Assembly (NCBI GenBank): GCA_022448945.1
Contig: JAKVCV010000011.1
Coordinates: 62,001 to 126,000 of the forward strand
Source: Saprospiraceae bacterium
Lineage (GTDB): Bacteria > Bacteroidota > Bacteroidia > Chitinophagales > Saprospiraceae
Reading direction: 5' to 3'
Length of the DNA stretch: 64,000 nt
This document shows positions 29,326-39,566 of this stretch, one piece after another. Below the pieces are notes generated by a model. That model saw only the letters and a program-made list of their open reading frames with translations. It had not been told where the DNA came from and ran no database searches. Every line of letters starts with the position of its first letter. The first letter of the stretch is position 1. Position numbers and translations under genes: made by a program.

Positions 29326-29967
29326 ATGATCCGCTTTATTTTAAATCTTTTTAAGAAGAAAACTACTGTAATACAAACCGATCCTATCGTGAAATATCTT
29401 ATCGTAGGCCTAGGAAATATGGACTCAGATTATAAAGGGACACGACACAATATAGGCTTTGCCGTTGTTGATTATTTAGCTAAAAAGTTTGAAGTCACCT
29501 TTACGAGTAAACGCTATGGAATGGTCGGCTCTTTTAAATACAAAGGGCGTACATTTATTTTACTAAAACCTAATACTTATATGAATTTAAGTGGTCAGGC
29601 TGTACGTTACTGGGTGCAAAAGGAAAAAATTAAGCTGGCAAACACGCTAGCGATATTAGATGACCTCAACCTTAAGTTTGGCGAAGTTAGAATTAAATTA
29701 AAAGGTGGTGCAGGTGGACACAATGGCCTAAAAAACATAGAACAACTCCTTAACACATCCCAATACCCGCGCTTACGAATAGGAATTGGTAATAAGTTTC
29801 CAAAAAGCCAACAGGTTGATTTTGTTTTAGGACACTGGAACGAAGAAGAGGCTGCATTCCTGCCAAATATCATTAAACATGCAGCAGAGGCTGTACTTTC
29901 TTTTGGGACGATAAAAATAGGCCAAACTATGACCCTTTTTAATAAAAACATAAAGGAATCTAATTAA
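29326..29967 (+). CDS. pth: Peptidyl-tRNA hydrolase
   Basis: A 213-residue bacterial Pth that releases tRNA from stalled peptidyl-tRNA. Family motifs are YLIVGLGN, GTRHNIGF with the catalytic His, KPNTYMNLSGQAV, and KLKGGAGGHNGLKNIEQLL. The family normally begins at (M)KYLIVGLGN; here the ATG adds 21 residues rich in Lys/Thr. A GTG at 29389 falls exactly at the usual start and is an alternative. It is separated from rplY by a terminator, so it needs its own promoter, which I could not identify. Confidence 0.95.
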   Translation: MIRFILNLFKKKTTVIQTDPIVKYLIVGLGNMDSDYKGTRHNIGFAVVDYLAKKFEVTFTSKRYGMVGSFKYKGRTFILLKPNTYMNLSGQAVRYWVQKEKIKLANTLAILDDLNLKFGEVRIKLKGGAGGHNGLKNIEQLLNTSQYPRLRIGIGNKFPKSQQVDFVLGHWNEEEAAFLPNIIKHAAEAVLSFGTIKIGQTMTLFNKNIKESN

Positions 29968-29984
29968 ACCTCACTCCAAACACA

Positions 29985-31196
29985 TTAATAGTAAGTGTAT
30001 ATAAACTTAGTTTTTTCAAAGCTTTTACGATTATCATAAGATAAACTATTAGATATCCTATTCCCCTCTTCGTCATATTTCATTACTAAAACAGATAATA
30101 TCTTGTTTCCCGACACCTGTTCTTCCCTAATTGGATAACCACGTTTATTATAGAAAGTAATTAAAGAATACCGCACCTGGCCCTTCTTGGTGTATTTGGT
30201 ATGTGTTTTTTTTGTTTTAATTCCGACTGTATTATATTCAATCTTTTGCTGCTCTAATAAAATTCGATTTTGGGTATTAGTAATAAGAACTGGAAGGCTA
30301 TCTTGGTATTCACAAGCCTCCTTGTTTATTTCAACGTTATTAAGGTGTTTTACATCACTTATATACATCCCATTTACATAAGTGATTACATGTTTTTCAT
30401 AATCAACCTTATACTTTTTTGAATTCCCTTTTTGAGGGGATAATCTTATTTTTATTCTTCTGATTGACTTATCTTCTAAAATATTCCCAATTTTATCATA
30501 CTTAACTTTTCTAATAGCACGATTGCGATAGTGTTTTTCTTTAGAACAGGTAAGTTGTTCTCTTTTATTATAAATCATTCTTGCATCCCGTCTTTTTGCC
30601 TTGCGATTAACTACATCTCCCCGGCCGTTGATAGTAGTCCATTTAGAATAAGTTCTCCAACGCTTGAGCAATCCTTTCTTATTATAGCTGTAATAATGAC
30701 ACAATAAAGAAGTGTTTCCTCTATAGTCATAATTACACAATTGTATCAGGTTCTTATTTGTATCATAAGTTAAAGTATCTTCTCTTAATAGATCCATATA
30801 ATCATCATATAACTTACGATAAATTCTTTTACTTTCCTTTTCCTTTACACCATAATCTAAATACTTTGTGACCATTTTTTTGCTTTCTGGATCCTTCCCT
30901 ACTTGATAAGTTATAATCTTTTCTGTAAGAACTTGGTCTTGGTTATTAAAGTAAGAACGCTCTTCTTTTGTTAATACATCCTTCAGCTTGGAATGATAAA
31001 AAAAATTTTTCTTGGTAATCGCTCTACCTATAGTATCATAAACAGTATTTTTCCTATACCTAATTATACTATCTTGATCTATTAAACGATAACCAATTTC
31101 AATTTTCTGCTGTATCTTTTTTTGGCAAAAACTAGGAATAACATTAAAGGCAATAAAAAATAAAGAGAAAAAAAAACACTTGAATAAGTAGCACAT
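29985..31196 (-). CDS. Secreted protein with YD/RHS-like repeats
   Basis: A protein of about 403 residues with a long hydrophobic leader. The ATG at 31196 gives a typical signal peptide (MCYLFKCFFFSLFFIAF), but in-frame ATGs at 31220 and 31238 cannot be excluded. The body is a string of short strands with the pattern Y(D/N)xxGxxxxxxxY, for example VYDTIGRAITKKNFFYH, VKYDKIGNILEDKSI, FYNKRGYPIREEQV and MKYDEEGNRISNSLSYD. These resemble YD/RHS repeats that wrap into shells or fibres, though no toxin or self-cleavage domain follows. It is very rich in Lys and Tyr. Function is unknown. Confidence 0.72.
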   Translation of the reverse strand: MCYLFKCFFFSLFFIAFNVIPSFCQKKIQQKIEIGYRLIDQDSIIRYRKNTVYDTIGRAITKKNFFYHSKLKDVLTKEERSYFNNQDQVLTEKIITYQVGKDPESKKMVTKYLDYGVKEKESKRIYRKLYDDYMDLLREDTLTYDTNKNLIQLCNYDYRGNTSLLCHYYSYNKKGLLKRWRTYSKWTTINGRGDVVNRKAKRRDARMIYNKREQLTCSKEKHYRNRAIRKVKYDKIGNILEDKSIRRIKIRLSPQKGNSKKYKVDYEKHVITYVNGMYISDVKHLNNVEINKEACEYQDSLPVLITNTQNRILLEQQKIEYNTVGIKTKKTHTKYTKKGQVRYSLITFYNKRGYPIREEQVSGNKILSVLVMKYDEEGNRISNSLSYDNRKSFEKTKFIYTYY

Positions 31197-31459
31197 ATAA
31201 AGTAATTTGAAATAAACCATAAGCTTCAATCCCAACAATTAAAATTTGTGAAATATTACTACTGCTCAAAATAAGTCAATCTTTTGAAAATGCTATTGTC
31301 TTAAAACAAAAAAGACAAATACTCGCTAAAATTGGTTATGTTATAAAAAAAAACTAACTTATTTCCTCAAATGGGGAATCCGTGGATTTGAATATCTCAG
31401 AAAAAAAGAATATCAACTAGGCCCCTTATAATTTAACGATTCAGCACCTTGAAATAGAT

Positions 31460-32812
31460 ATGTGGAAGAAAATTTTAAAAATTATTACCCTTAGAGATGT
31501 TTTCCTAAAAGCACGGTTCTTTTGGTTTTTCGGAGCAATCACAACTATTTTTGTAGCTAGTTTTCCATTCCCTATTTTATTTGCAATCGGAAAAGCATCT
31601 TTGATCTTTGGATTAACTTTGGTTATAGTAGACCTTTTTCTATTATTCAACAGAGGTGTCCATATTCAATGCGAGCGGCTATTACCGCGTCAACTTTCAC
31701 TTGGTGATCAAAATACAATTAAACTAAATATTCATAACCAATATGGCCTGGGGCTCGGAATATCCTTAATTGATGAGTTGCCAATTGAATTTCAGAATCG
31801 AAACTTTGAAATAAAAGACTTTTTAAAGGCGAATGAACAAAAAACATTTAAATACAAACTTCGCCCTACAGTCAGAGGAGAGTATACATTCTTTAATATT
31901 AACCTTTTTATCCATTCGATTCTTGGCCTAGTTGAAAGAAAAATTCAATACAAACTTCAAAAGAAGATACTTGTGTACCCATCTATACTACAAATGAACC
32001 ATTTTTCTCTTATGGCTGTAGCAAAGATATCAACGATGCAAGGCGTAAAAAAAATAAGAAAATTAGGCGCTAGCTATGAATTTGCACAGATCCGTAATTA
32101 TGTAAAAGGCGATGATTATAAAAGTATCAACTGGAAGGCGACTAGCAGAAAGAACAGCTTAATGGTTAACCAGTATGAAGATGAACGCTCTCAACAAATT
32201 TATTGTGTTATTGATAAAGGACGCTCTATGCAAATGCCATTTAATGGTTTAAGCTTACTAGATTACGCAATAAACACTAGTTTAGTAATTTCAAGTGTGT
32301 CGCTCCAAAAACACGACAAAGCAGGTTTAATGACCTTTTCTGACAAGATTGGTTCAACCATAAAGGCCGATGAAAGCGCAAAACAACTGAATCTGATTAT
32401 TGAAACTTTATATAAAGAACAAGCGAGAAATTTTGAAGCAAATTATGAACTTCTTTATACCGCAACAAAGCAATTTATTAAAAGACGAAGCCTGATCTTT
32501 CTATATACTAATTTTGAAAGCTATTCTGCAATGGTACGGGTTTTGCCGCTTTTGCGACGCATAAATGTATCGCACCTACTTGTTGTAGTATTTTTTGAAA
32601 ACACTGAAATAGTCGATTACTCATACAGAGAAGCAATCTCAACAGAAGACATCTACAATAAAACCATAGCGTCAAAATTTGTAGAGGAAAAACATCGTAT
32701 TGTTCAGAAATTACGTCAATATGGGATACAGGTTATTCTTACCCGCCCTGAAAAATTATCGGTCAACAGTATAAATAAATACTTAGAAATGAAGGCCAGG
32801 GGGATGATCTAA
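31460..32812 (+). CDS. DUF58 domain protein
   Basis: A 450-residue membrane protein. Two membrane helices lie at about residues 20-36 and 40-60. A beta-rich stretch follows. The DUF58 core is marked by EFAQIRNYVKGDDYKSINW and KATSRKNSLMVNQYEDERSQ, followed by a von Willebrand A-like region (CVIDKGRSMQM, AINTSLVISSVSLQKHDKAGLMTFSD). In many bacteria DUF58 proteins sit with MoxR ATPases and VWA proteins. Neither is visible here, which is slightly unusual. It stands alone on its strand. Confidence 0.88.
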   Translation: MWKKILKIITLRDVFLKARFFWFFGAITTIFVASFPFPILFAIGKASLIFGLTLVIVDLFLLFNRGVHIQCERLLPRQLSLGDQNTIKLNIHNQYGLGLGISLIDELPIEFQNRNFEIKDFLKANEQKTFKYKLRPTVRGEYTFFNINLFIHSILGLVERKIQYKLQKKILVYPSILQMNHFSLMAVAKISTMQGVKKIRKLGASYEFAQIRNYVKGDDYKSINWKATSRKNSLMVNQYEDERSQQIYCVIDKGRSMQMPFNGLSLLDYAINTSLVISSVSLQKHDKAGLMTFSDKIGSTIKADESAKQLNLIIETLYKEQARNFEANYELLYTATKQFIKRRSLIFLYTNFESYSAMVRVLPLLRRINVSHLLVVVFFENTEIVDYSYREAISTEDIYNKTIASKFVEEKHRIVQKLRQYGIQVILTRPEKLSVNSINKYLEMKARGMI

Positions 32813-33086
32813 ATTCTACTTTTATCTTTTAATAAACTTCTCCAATTAGAATTCCATTTAGATTTCTATTATCTCTACCTAAACAGATCCTACCTATTTC
32901 TTTTTATAAATTTTTATTTGGTTTAAATGGGCTAAAACTGTTAACAAACAATATAAAAATCTGCATTTTAAACCAAAAACAATTAGCCAACTATTATTTT
33001 AATAAAAATTAAAATTTCATGAAAATAATTAAATAACATTTTTTATATTGGGTTCTTAACCCCACTAACAACATAATTACACCAAA

Positions 33087-36000
33087 ATGAGAATCCACTA
33101 TTTATTATTAGTTTTTCTGCTTCTGCAGGGCTACGGGCTACGGGCTCAGATCAGCCAACAACATCACTCAATACATAAAGAACAACTAACTTACTACAAC
33201 AGTCTCGGGCCTATGACTGATGCCCAGTATGACAAAATGAACGGCTACTACCCCATGCCCGAAAGGCGTAATAGTCGCTCTAACTGCACTTTGGATAAAA
33301 TTGTCTTTGGCTGGCACCCTTATTGGGTAGGTAGCGCATACAATAATTACGATTGGGACCTTCTTTCAGACTTGTCTTTCTTTTCATACGAAGTAGATCC
33401 GGCTACAGGAAATGCGAATTCAACACATGGCTGGGCTACTGCACCCGTTATTGACATTGCTAAATCCAATGGAGTTAGAGTGAACTTATGTGTAACATTA
33501 TTTTCAGGACATTCAACATTCTTTGGAAGCAGTAGTGCGCAACAAACATTGATTACAAATCTTATTAACATGATCCAAAGTAGAGGTGCACATGGTGTTA
33601 ACATTGACTTTGAAGGGATTCCAAGTTCGCAGAAAACGAACTTTACAAATTTCATGATAAATTTAGCCAATCAAATGCACACCGCAATTCCAGGCTCTCA
33701 AGTAAGTACTGTTTTATATGCTATTGATTGGAATGATGTTTTTGATGTTTCAACTCTTGCTCCACATGTTGATCTATTCGTTATGATGGGATATGGTTAT
33801 TACTGGACAGGAAGTTCAACGGCAGGCCCTTGTGATCCTCTATACAACTTCCTTGAAAACACATATAAATACAGTTTGTCTAGGTCCATCACTTACTATT
33901 TAGCAGAAGGTTTGCCAGCTGATCAATTTGTAATTGGATTGCCATATTACGGAAGGGACTGGCCGGTTTCATCATCTACTATCCCCTCTTCAACTACCGG
34001 CTCTGGAAGTGCACGCACTTACAAAGTAGTCAGGAATAATAGTAGCGGAAATTATAGCACAAAGCTATGGGACAACCCTAGCAAAACACCATATTATACC
34101 TATACAAGTGGCTCTACCCTAAGACAATGTTTTGCCCTTGACCAAGAAAGCCTGACTGAACGCCTTGATATTATTTTAAAAAGAGATTTGGCTGGCATGG
34201 GAATCTGGGCGCTCGGATATGATGATGGATATACTGAATTATGGGATGCCCTTGAAAATAAAATGACATTATGTAGATCCGAACCCTGTACAGACACATT
34301 GTATGACATGGGCGGCGAAGAAAGGAATTATTATAACAAAGAAGATTACATCTACACTGTAAGCCCGCAAAATGGAGCTTATCCACTAACACTAACTTTC
34401 AATTCCTTCGATATTGAATTGAACTATGATTACCTACATCTATACGATGGAGTAGATACTACTGCGCCTCTTATTGGTGTTTATACAGGTACAAATAGCC
34501 CTGGAACATTTACTGCTAATAGTGGTGCAGTAACTTTTTGGTTTGAATCCGACGTTGCAACTACTTCTCCTGGTTGGGAAGTTGTATATGACTGTAATCT
34601 ACCTGCCAATATTTTGACTGACACAGTTCTATTAGGAGGAACTTCTGGCAATGTACTAAATTGTGGCAACTCCTATCATTGGCTTTTTGATAGTGGTGGC
34701 GAAACTGGAAACTATAGTAATAATGAAAATATAGAACAAACTTTCTGCAATTCTGACTCGAATAAAGCTGTTCGAATTTCTTTCAGACCAAATCCCACTG
34801 CGTCCAGACAAATACAACTGAGTAGCACGACAACTGGCAATGATTACATCTATATATATAATGGGCCCAATACTTCCTCTAATTTAATTGGTGTTTATAC
34901 AGGACTTTCAGAAGCAGCACCTCAACCTGGAACTTTTATTTCAAGTGGGCACTGCTTAACAGTTAAAATGACTTCGGACGCTGCTATAACAGAAGACGGC
35001 TTTAAAGCTAGGCTATATTGTGCAGATCCGCCAATTCAAAACACAACTATATATGTTGGAGGAACTGCAGGAAATGTAAATTTCACAGATAATGGAGGGC
35101 TTGGAGCCGATTATAATAATAATGAAAATTACATTGTTACATATTGCCCTCATTCATCTACTACAGGCGAAGTTGTATGGGCAGATTTTAATACAGCTAT
35201 TGGCATAGAACGAAATTGGGATTATTTATATGTTTATGATGGAGCAGATACTGAAACAGGAAGAATTATAGGCGTTTATACTGGGGATACCTCAAACAGT
35301 AACCTGCTGGGTACAATTAAAGCAACAATAAATAATACTTCGGGATGCCTAACTTTTCAATTCTTTTCTGATGGAGCTGTAGTTGGTTCAGGTTGGGATG
35401 CAACAATTACAACTGGACTAGCAAGAGAAATTTATGGCTCTGATAATTGCTCTTCTGCAACCCAAATCACAAAAGAAAATACTACTTATGCAGGAAGTAC
35501 AATGATCGCTACAGGACAACCTGGCGGACCAGATCCAAATCTAAATATCTCTTTATCTTCCTTGCCAGAATGCTCAGGAGCAAATACTATTACTCGGCTA
35601 GAAAATACTATATGGTATACTTTTACAACTGCTGACACCTTCTGCATGGGACTTCAAACCGCTATACATCTTGACAATATTTCTTGTCAAAGTGTATCTG
35701 GCTCTGGGTCTGGGGTGCAATTCGTCTTATATGAAGTAAGCAGTTGCCAAAATGGAACATGGGGGTCACCAATATACTGTGCAGACAAATTAACAAATGG
35801 TGACAGTGTTGCAGTAAATAGCCTTTTGCAAGCGAACACAACCTATTACATTATGATAGATGGATTTGCAGGACAACATTGTAATTTCGACCTGCAAATT
35901 AAGAACCTAGATTCTACCTCATGTGTTATATCAAGTATCCAACCAAAAACAATAGAATTAGCTACTTTCAGAGCATACCCTAATCCTATTTTAAATATTT

Positions 36001-36209
36001 TAAATCTTGAATATCATAATGCGCCAATAGGTAATGGGATTTTAAATATTTACGACATCACAGGCCGGATACTTTTTCAAAAAGATATCTTCATTGATGA
36101 AGAAAACTGGGCGTATCAAATTGAACTTGATTTCTTATCAAATGGCCTCTATATTTATCAACTTAAAACAGAAGAAAAAGAACAAATTGGAAAATTCCAA
36201 AAGTTATAA
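33087..36209 (+). CDS. T9SS-secreted GH18 glycosidase with CUB modules
   Basis: A 1040-residue secreted protein. Signal peptide: residues 1-20. The GH18 barrel (about 70-395) has the active-site strand GVNIDFEG with Asp174 and the proton donor Glu176, so chitinase-like or related N-acetylglucosaminidase activity is likely. Three CUB-like modules follow at about 405-505, 520-640 and 660-780, each with the pattern (Y/D)NNEN/NKEDY...YLHLYDG and a FxSDxxxxxxGW block. A further unrecognised region (about 790-955) with Cys residues precedes the type A T9SS sorting domain (AYPNPILNILNLEY, GLYIYQLKTEEKEQIGKFQ). The signal-peptide DNA contains a short tandem GGGCTAC repeat. A terminator follows, so it is probably a single-gene unit. 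Confidence 0.92.
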   Translation: MRIHYLLLVFLLLQGYGLRAQISQQHHSIHKEQLTYYNSLGPMTDAQYDKMNGYYPMPERRNSRSNCTLDKIVFGWHPYWVGSAYNNYDWDLLSDLSFFSYEVDPATGNANSTHGWATAPVIDIAKSNGVRVNLCVTLFSGHSTFFGSSSAQQTLITNLINMIQSRGAHGVNIDFEGIPSSQKTNFTNFMINLANQMHTAIPGSQVSTVLYAIDWNDVFDVSTLAPHVDLFVMMGYGYYWTGSSTAGPCDPLYNFLENTYKYSLSRSITYYLAEGLPADQFVIGLPYYGRDWPVSSSTIPSSTTGSGSARTYKVVRNNSSGNYSTKLWDNPSKTPYYTYTSGSTLRQCFALDQESLTERLDIILKRDLAGMGIWALGYDDGYTELWDALENKMTLCRSEPCTDTLYDMGGEERNYYNKEDYIYTVSPQNGAYPLTLTFNSFDIELNYDYLHLYDGVDTTAPLIGVYTGTNSPGTFTANSGAVTFWFESDVATTSPGWEVVYDCNLPANILTDTVLLGGTSGNVLNCGNSYHWLFDSGGETGNYSNNENIEQTFCNSDSNKAVRISFRPNPTASRQIQLSSTTTGNDYIYIYNGPNTSSNLIGVYTGLSEAAPQPGTFISSGHCLTVKMTSDAAITEDGFKARLYCADPPIQNTTIYVGGTAGNVNFTDNGGLGADYNNNENYIVTYCPHSSTTGEVVWADFNTAIGIERNWDYLYVYDGADTETGRIIGVYTGDTSNSNLLGTIKATINNTSGCLTFQFFSDGAVVGSGWDATITTGLAREIYGSDNCSSATQITKENTTYAGSTMIATGQPGGPDPNLNISLSSLPECSGANTITRLENTIWYTFTTADTFCMGLQTAIHLDNISCQSVSGSGSGVQFVLYEVSSCQNGTWGSPIYCADKLTNGDSVAVNSLLQANTTYYIMIDGFAGQHCNFDLQIKNLDSTSCVISSIQPKTIELATFRAYPNPILNILNLEYHNAPIGNGILNIYDITGRILFQKDIFIDEENWAYQIELDFLSNGLYIYQLKTEEKEQIGKFQKL

Positions 36210-36238
36210 TGTAACACTACACTCCAATTATTTATCTC

Positions 36239-36273
36239 ATAGTGTCAGTTATTTTGACTGACACTATTTTTTA
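36239..36273 (+). terminator. Intrinsic terminator after the GH18 gene
   Basis: ATAGTGTCAGT (36239-36249) pairs with ACTGACACTAT (36257-36267) around a seven-base loop and runs into TTTTTT. The stem arms contain GTGTCA/TGACAC, the half-sites of the nearby operator-like element, but the spacing differs. Confidence 0.85.
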
Positions 36274-36317
36274 TTTAAAACCACTGTAATTAAACATAAT
36301 ATCCCCAGAAAAACTTA

Positions 36318-36339
36318 GTGTCACTTTGACAACAAGTTA
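36318..36339. promoter_or_regulatory. Operator-like element upstream of susC
   Basis: This 22-base element matches the one at 52309-52330 at 17 of 22 positions in the same orientation; the shared form is GTGTNNNTTTGACANNAAG followed by TTA. It contains the inverted repeat TGTCA-CTT-TGACA (36319-36331). It ends 69 bases before the susC start. TCACTTTG inside it resembles a -7 element with one mismatch. Binding by the NrtR-type regulator at 52493 is an inference. Confidence 0.6.
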
Positions 36340-36408
36340 TTTTTCCTTATTTTAGTATTAGTGTAAATACAACTAAAGAAAAAAGGAGGCTTATACAAAT
36401 AAAATAAC

Positions 36409-39400
36409 ATGAAAGAATTTTTCATTTTTCTAATAATCCTGTTATCCTCATCTATATTAGCACAAAACAGTTCAATCAAAGGAATTGTAACAGATACAGA
36501 TGGGATGGGTATTCCGTTAGCAACCATAGTTATTAAGGATACCGAAAAAGTATATCAAACTGATTTCGAAGGAAATTATATTATTAAAGATCTTAAATCG
36601 GGGAAATACACTTTGACATTCTCCTCACTAGGGTCACCAGAAACAATTTTATACGTAGAATTATTAAAAGGAGAACAAAAGGTTTTAGATGTCACTCTTG
36701 GGAATAGCTTACTTGAAGAAATAGTAGTTGTGGGTTATGGCACCAGTCTGAAAAGAGATCTAACAGGTTCCATTTCATCTATAAAATCGGAGGATATAGA
36801 AAATATGCTCTCTCCATCTTTTGACCAGGCTCTTCAAGGCAAAATGGCCGGAGTACAAATCACCTCTGCAAATGGTGTTGCTGGGGGCGGAAATACAAAA
36901 ATTCAAATTAGAGGAAGCAATTCTATCGCTGCAGGAAGTAACCCACTTATCGTTATTGATGGCGTACCAATCTCTAATGAAGATGTAAGTGCAGATGTAA
37001 TGGGAAACGGGGCAAATGGCTTATCTGATATAAATATGGACGACATTGCTTCTATTGACGTCCTAAAAGATGCGTCTGCTGCAGCTATTTATGGTGCACG
37101 AGGTGCCAATGGTGTGATTATTATAACAACTAAGCTAGGAAAGAAAGGTAAAACAAAATTTAATTTTAATGTAAAATCTGGATTCGTCCAAGAAACAAAC
37201 AGATTGAAGGTGCTAAATGCAGCCGAACAACTTTCTTTGAGAGATCAAATAAGCATAGAAAACACAGGTACACCAGAAGCAAAAAACACAGTCTTAGGAA
37301 TCTTTGATGGACAATCTTTTACAAGACAAGATGCTGATGATCATGCCGCTAAAGGAGGCTCAGACTGGATCAACGAAACTTTAAAAACTGGATTTTTTCA
37401 CGAGGCTAACCTTTCTGCTTCATCTGGCACTGAAAAAACAAAGTTATATTTTTCGGGTGCTTACAGAAATGAAGATAGTTTTCTAAAAGGCAATAATTTC
37501 CAAAGAGTCTCAGGAAGATTCAATATGGAAAGTAAAGCACATGAAATTGTTACCTTAGGAGCCAATGCAGGAATTACCTACACAATTAATGATCGTGTAG
37601 CAACAGGAGACAATGGAGGCCTTGGCTGGGCGCAACAAATCCCTACATATATTCCGATATACAATCAGGATGGCACTTTTTTCAATCCTGCTGGAAATCC
37701 AATTTGGTATCTAGAAAATCGCGACTTTAAAGCCAAAAGACTACGTACGCTCGCAAATGTTTTTGCAGGAATAAACCTTCATAAAAAACTTAATTTTCGA
37801 TCTTCTTTTGGACTTGATTTTACCAATCTAAAAGAAGATGAATTTCAAGCAACTAACCCTGCTGCTAATTCTGAAGCATGGGCATGGGAGCGGACTTCAA
37901 ATATATTTAACTGGAATATCAGCAATTACCTTACTTATAGCGATCAATTCAAAGAAGATCATACCTTAAATATAGTATTAGGTAGCGATTATCAAAGAAC
38001 AGATATTAATGGTTTTGGAATTTATGGCTATGGCTTTTCAAATGCTAGTTTCACGAATCCACAACAAGGTGCTGACCAATCCCTTTATTCATACCAAACC
38101 GGGAATGCAATATTATCTTTCTACTCAAGAATCAATTACAAATTTAAAGATAGGTACTTGTTTGGAATAACTGCAAGAGCTGATGGATCTTCCCGGTTTT
38201 CTGACAATTATCGTTATGGATTTTTTCCTTCATTCTCTGCAGGCTGGATTATTACAGATGAAAAATTTATGGAAAACGCTAAAGCACTTAACTTCCTTAA
38301 ACTAAGAGCTAGTTATGGTTTTACGGGCAATGACAATATAGGAGATTTCACCCGCTTTGGTGTATACACTACAGGTATAGGGTATGCCGGAAGCTTAGCA
38401 TTATATCCCTCTACCTTAGCCAACAGTGAATTACGATGGGAAAAAGCACAAATGTTTGATGTTTCAGTAGAATATGGCTTATGGAACAATCGAATCTCTG
38501 GATCTATAACATTCTTTCATAAACAATCATCCGATTTGCTCTTACCAATTCAACTGCCGACTTCCTCAGGGTTTTCAACAATTACTGTAAATGCTGGTTC
38601 AGTTAACAACTGGGGTTGCGAAATTATGCTAAATTCTTATAATATTTCAACCAAAAACTTCAAGTGGAAAACTAATATTAACTTTTCAATTATTCGAAAC
38701 AAAGTTACTGATGTTGCTGGCCTTCCTCCCGATGCATTTGAAAGTGGTCAACCTGGGGAAGGAAGAATTATTGAAGGCTATCCTGTTGGACAATCATTCG
38801 TTGTCAGATATGCAGGCGTACAACAAGAGGATGGTACAATAACTCGATATAATACTGATGGCAGTGTTTTAACAGATGTAAATGGCAACCCAATAACGGT
38901 AAGTGTGAATGCGGGAGAGGCACTTTATTACGACATCAATGGGAATCTAATAGCATTTGGCGTAGACGACAATGGCACTAGTTCAATAAGCACAGATGAT
39001 GTTAACCGTTTTACTGGTTCTGATTTTTACGACAATAGAGTGCCAGTAGGAAATCCAACCCCTGACTTTTTTGCTGGAATTTCCAATACAATAAGTTATA
39101 AATTCATTGAATTAGACTTTCTAGTAAACATGGTGGTAGGTCAAACCATATATGATGATCCAGCTAAGAACCAAATAGGAAATTATAATAGTTTTGCACA
39201 AAGACCTGAAATCCTAAACAGCTGGACTACCGAAAACCAATCCAATGTTCCTGCTTTAAATACCGTTTCTATCCCTGTAAATTCAGATCGTTTTTTATAC
39301 GACGGATCCTATATCCGCCTTCGAAGTTTAACCCTTTCATTTACATTGCCTAAAAAATTGTGTAAGAAAATAAATTTCTCTTCACTAAAAATATATGCTA

Positions 39401-39564
39401 CTGGTTATAATCTTCTTACATGGACTCCTTACCCCGGTTGGGACCCAGAAGTAATGCGGCATGTAGCACAAAATTCTCAACAAGAAAATATTTCATTTTC
39501 AGGCCCTTCATGGCAAACTCCTCAAGCTAGGATTATCATGTTTGGCATTAAAGCTGGATTATAA
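36409..39564 (+). CDS. SusC/RagA family TonB-linked outer-membrane transporter
   Basis: A 1051-residue SusC-type TonB-dependent transporter. Signal peptide: 1-19. A carboxypeptidase-regulatory-like domain covers about 22-98. The TonB box/plug junction is EEIVVVGYGTSLKRDLTGS. The plug continues with IQIRGSNSIAAGSNPLIVIDG and VLKDASAAAIYGARGANG, followed by a long beta barrel. It forms the outer-membrane oligosaccharide import complex with the SusD-like protein two bases downstream. Its substrate is inferred to be alpha-glucan because the opposing cluster consists of GH13 and GH31 enzymes and shares an operator-like element. Confidence 0.95.
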   Translation: MKEFFIFLIILLSSSILAQNSSIKGIVTDTDGMGIPLATIVIKDTEKVYQTDFEGNYIIKDLKSGKYTLTFSSLGSPETILYVELLKGEQKVLDVTLGNSLLEEIVVVGYGTSLKRDLTGSISSIKSEDIENMLSPSFDQALQGKMAGVQITSANGVAGGGNTKIQIRGSNSIAAGSNPLIVIDGVPISNEDVSADVMGNGANGLSDINMDDIASIDVLKDASAAAIYGARGANGVIIITTKLGKKGKTKFNFNVKSGFVQETNRLKVLNAAEQLSLRDQISIENTGTPEAKNTVLGIFDGQSFTRQDADDHAAKGGSDWINETLKTGFFHEANLSASSGTEKTKLYFSGAYRNEDSFLKGNNFQRVSGRFNMESKAHEIVTLGANAGITYTINDRVATGDNGGLGWAQQIPTYIPIYNQDGTFFNPAGNPIWYLENRDFKAKRLRTLANVFAGINLHKKLNFRSSFGLDFTNLKEDEFQATNPAANSEAWAWERTSNIFNWNISNYLTYSDQFKEDHTLNIVLGSDYQRTDINGFGIYGYGFSNASFTNPQQGADQSLYSYQTGNAILSFYSRINYKFKDRYLFGITARADGSSRFSDNYRYGFFPSFSAGWIITDEKFMENAKALNFLKLRASYGFTGNDNIGDFTRFGVYTTGIGYAGSLALYPSTLANSELRWEKAQMFDVSVEYGLWNNRISGSITFFHKQSSDLLLPIQLPTSSGFSTITVNAGSVNNWGCEIMLNSYNISTKNFKWKTNINFSIIRNKVTDVAGLPPDAFESGQPGEGRIIEGYPVGQSFVVRYAGVQQEDGTITRYNTDGSVLTDVNGNPITVSVNAGEALYYDINGNLIAFGVDDNGTSSISTDDVNRFTGSDFYDNRVPVGNPTPDFFAGISNTISYKFIELDFLVNMVVGQTIYDDPAKNQIGNYNSFAQRPEILNSWTTENQSNVPALNTVSIPVNSDRFLYDGSYIRLRSLTLSFTLPKKLCKKINFSSLKIYATGYNLLTWTPYPGWDPEVMRHVAQNSQQENISFSGPSWQTPQARIIMFGIKAGL

Positions 39565-39566
39565 TT

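Noticed and set aside
36239-36273. Fourth copy of the glucan operator
   Set aside because: The arms contain GTGTCA and TGACAC, but the spacer is about 11 bases instead of three and a T-run follows the stem; a terminator explains it better.
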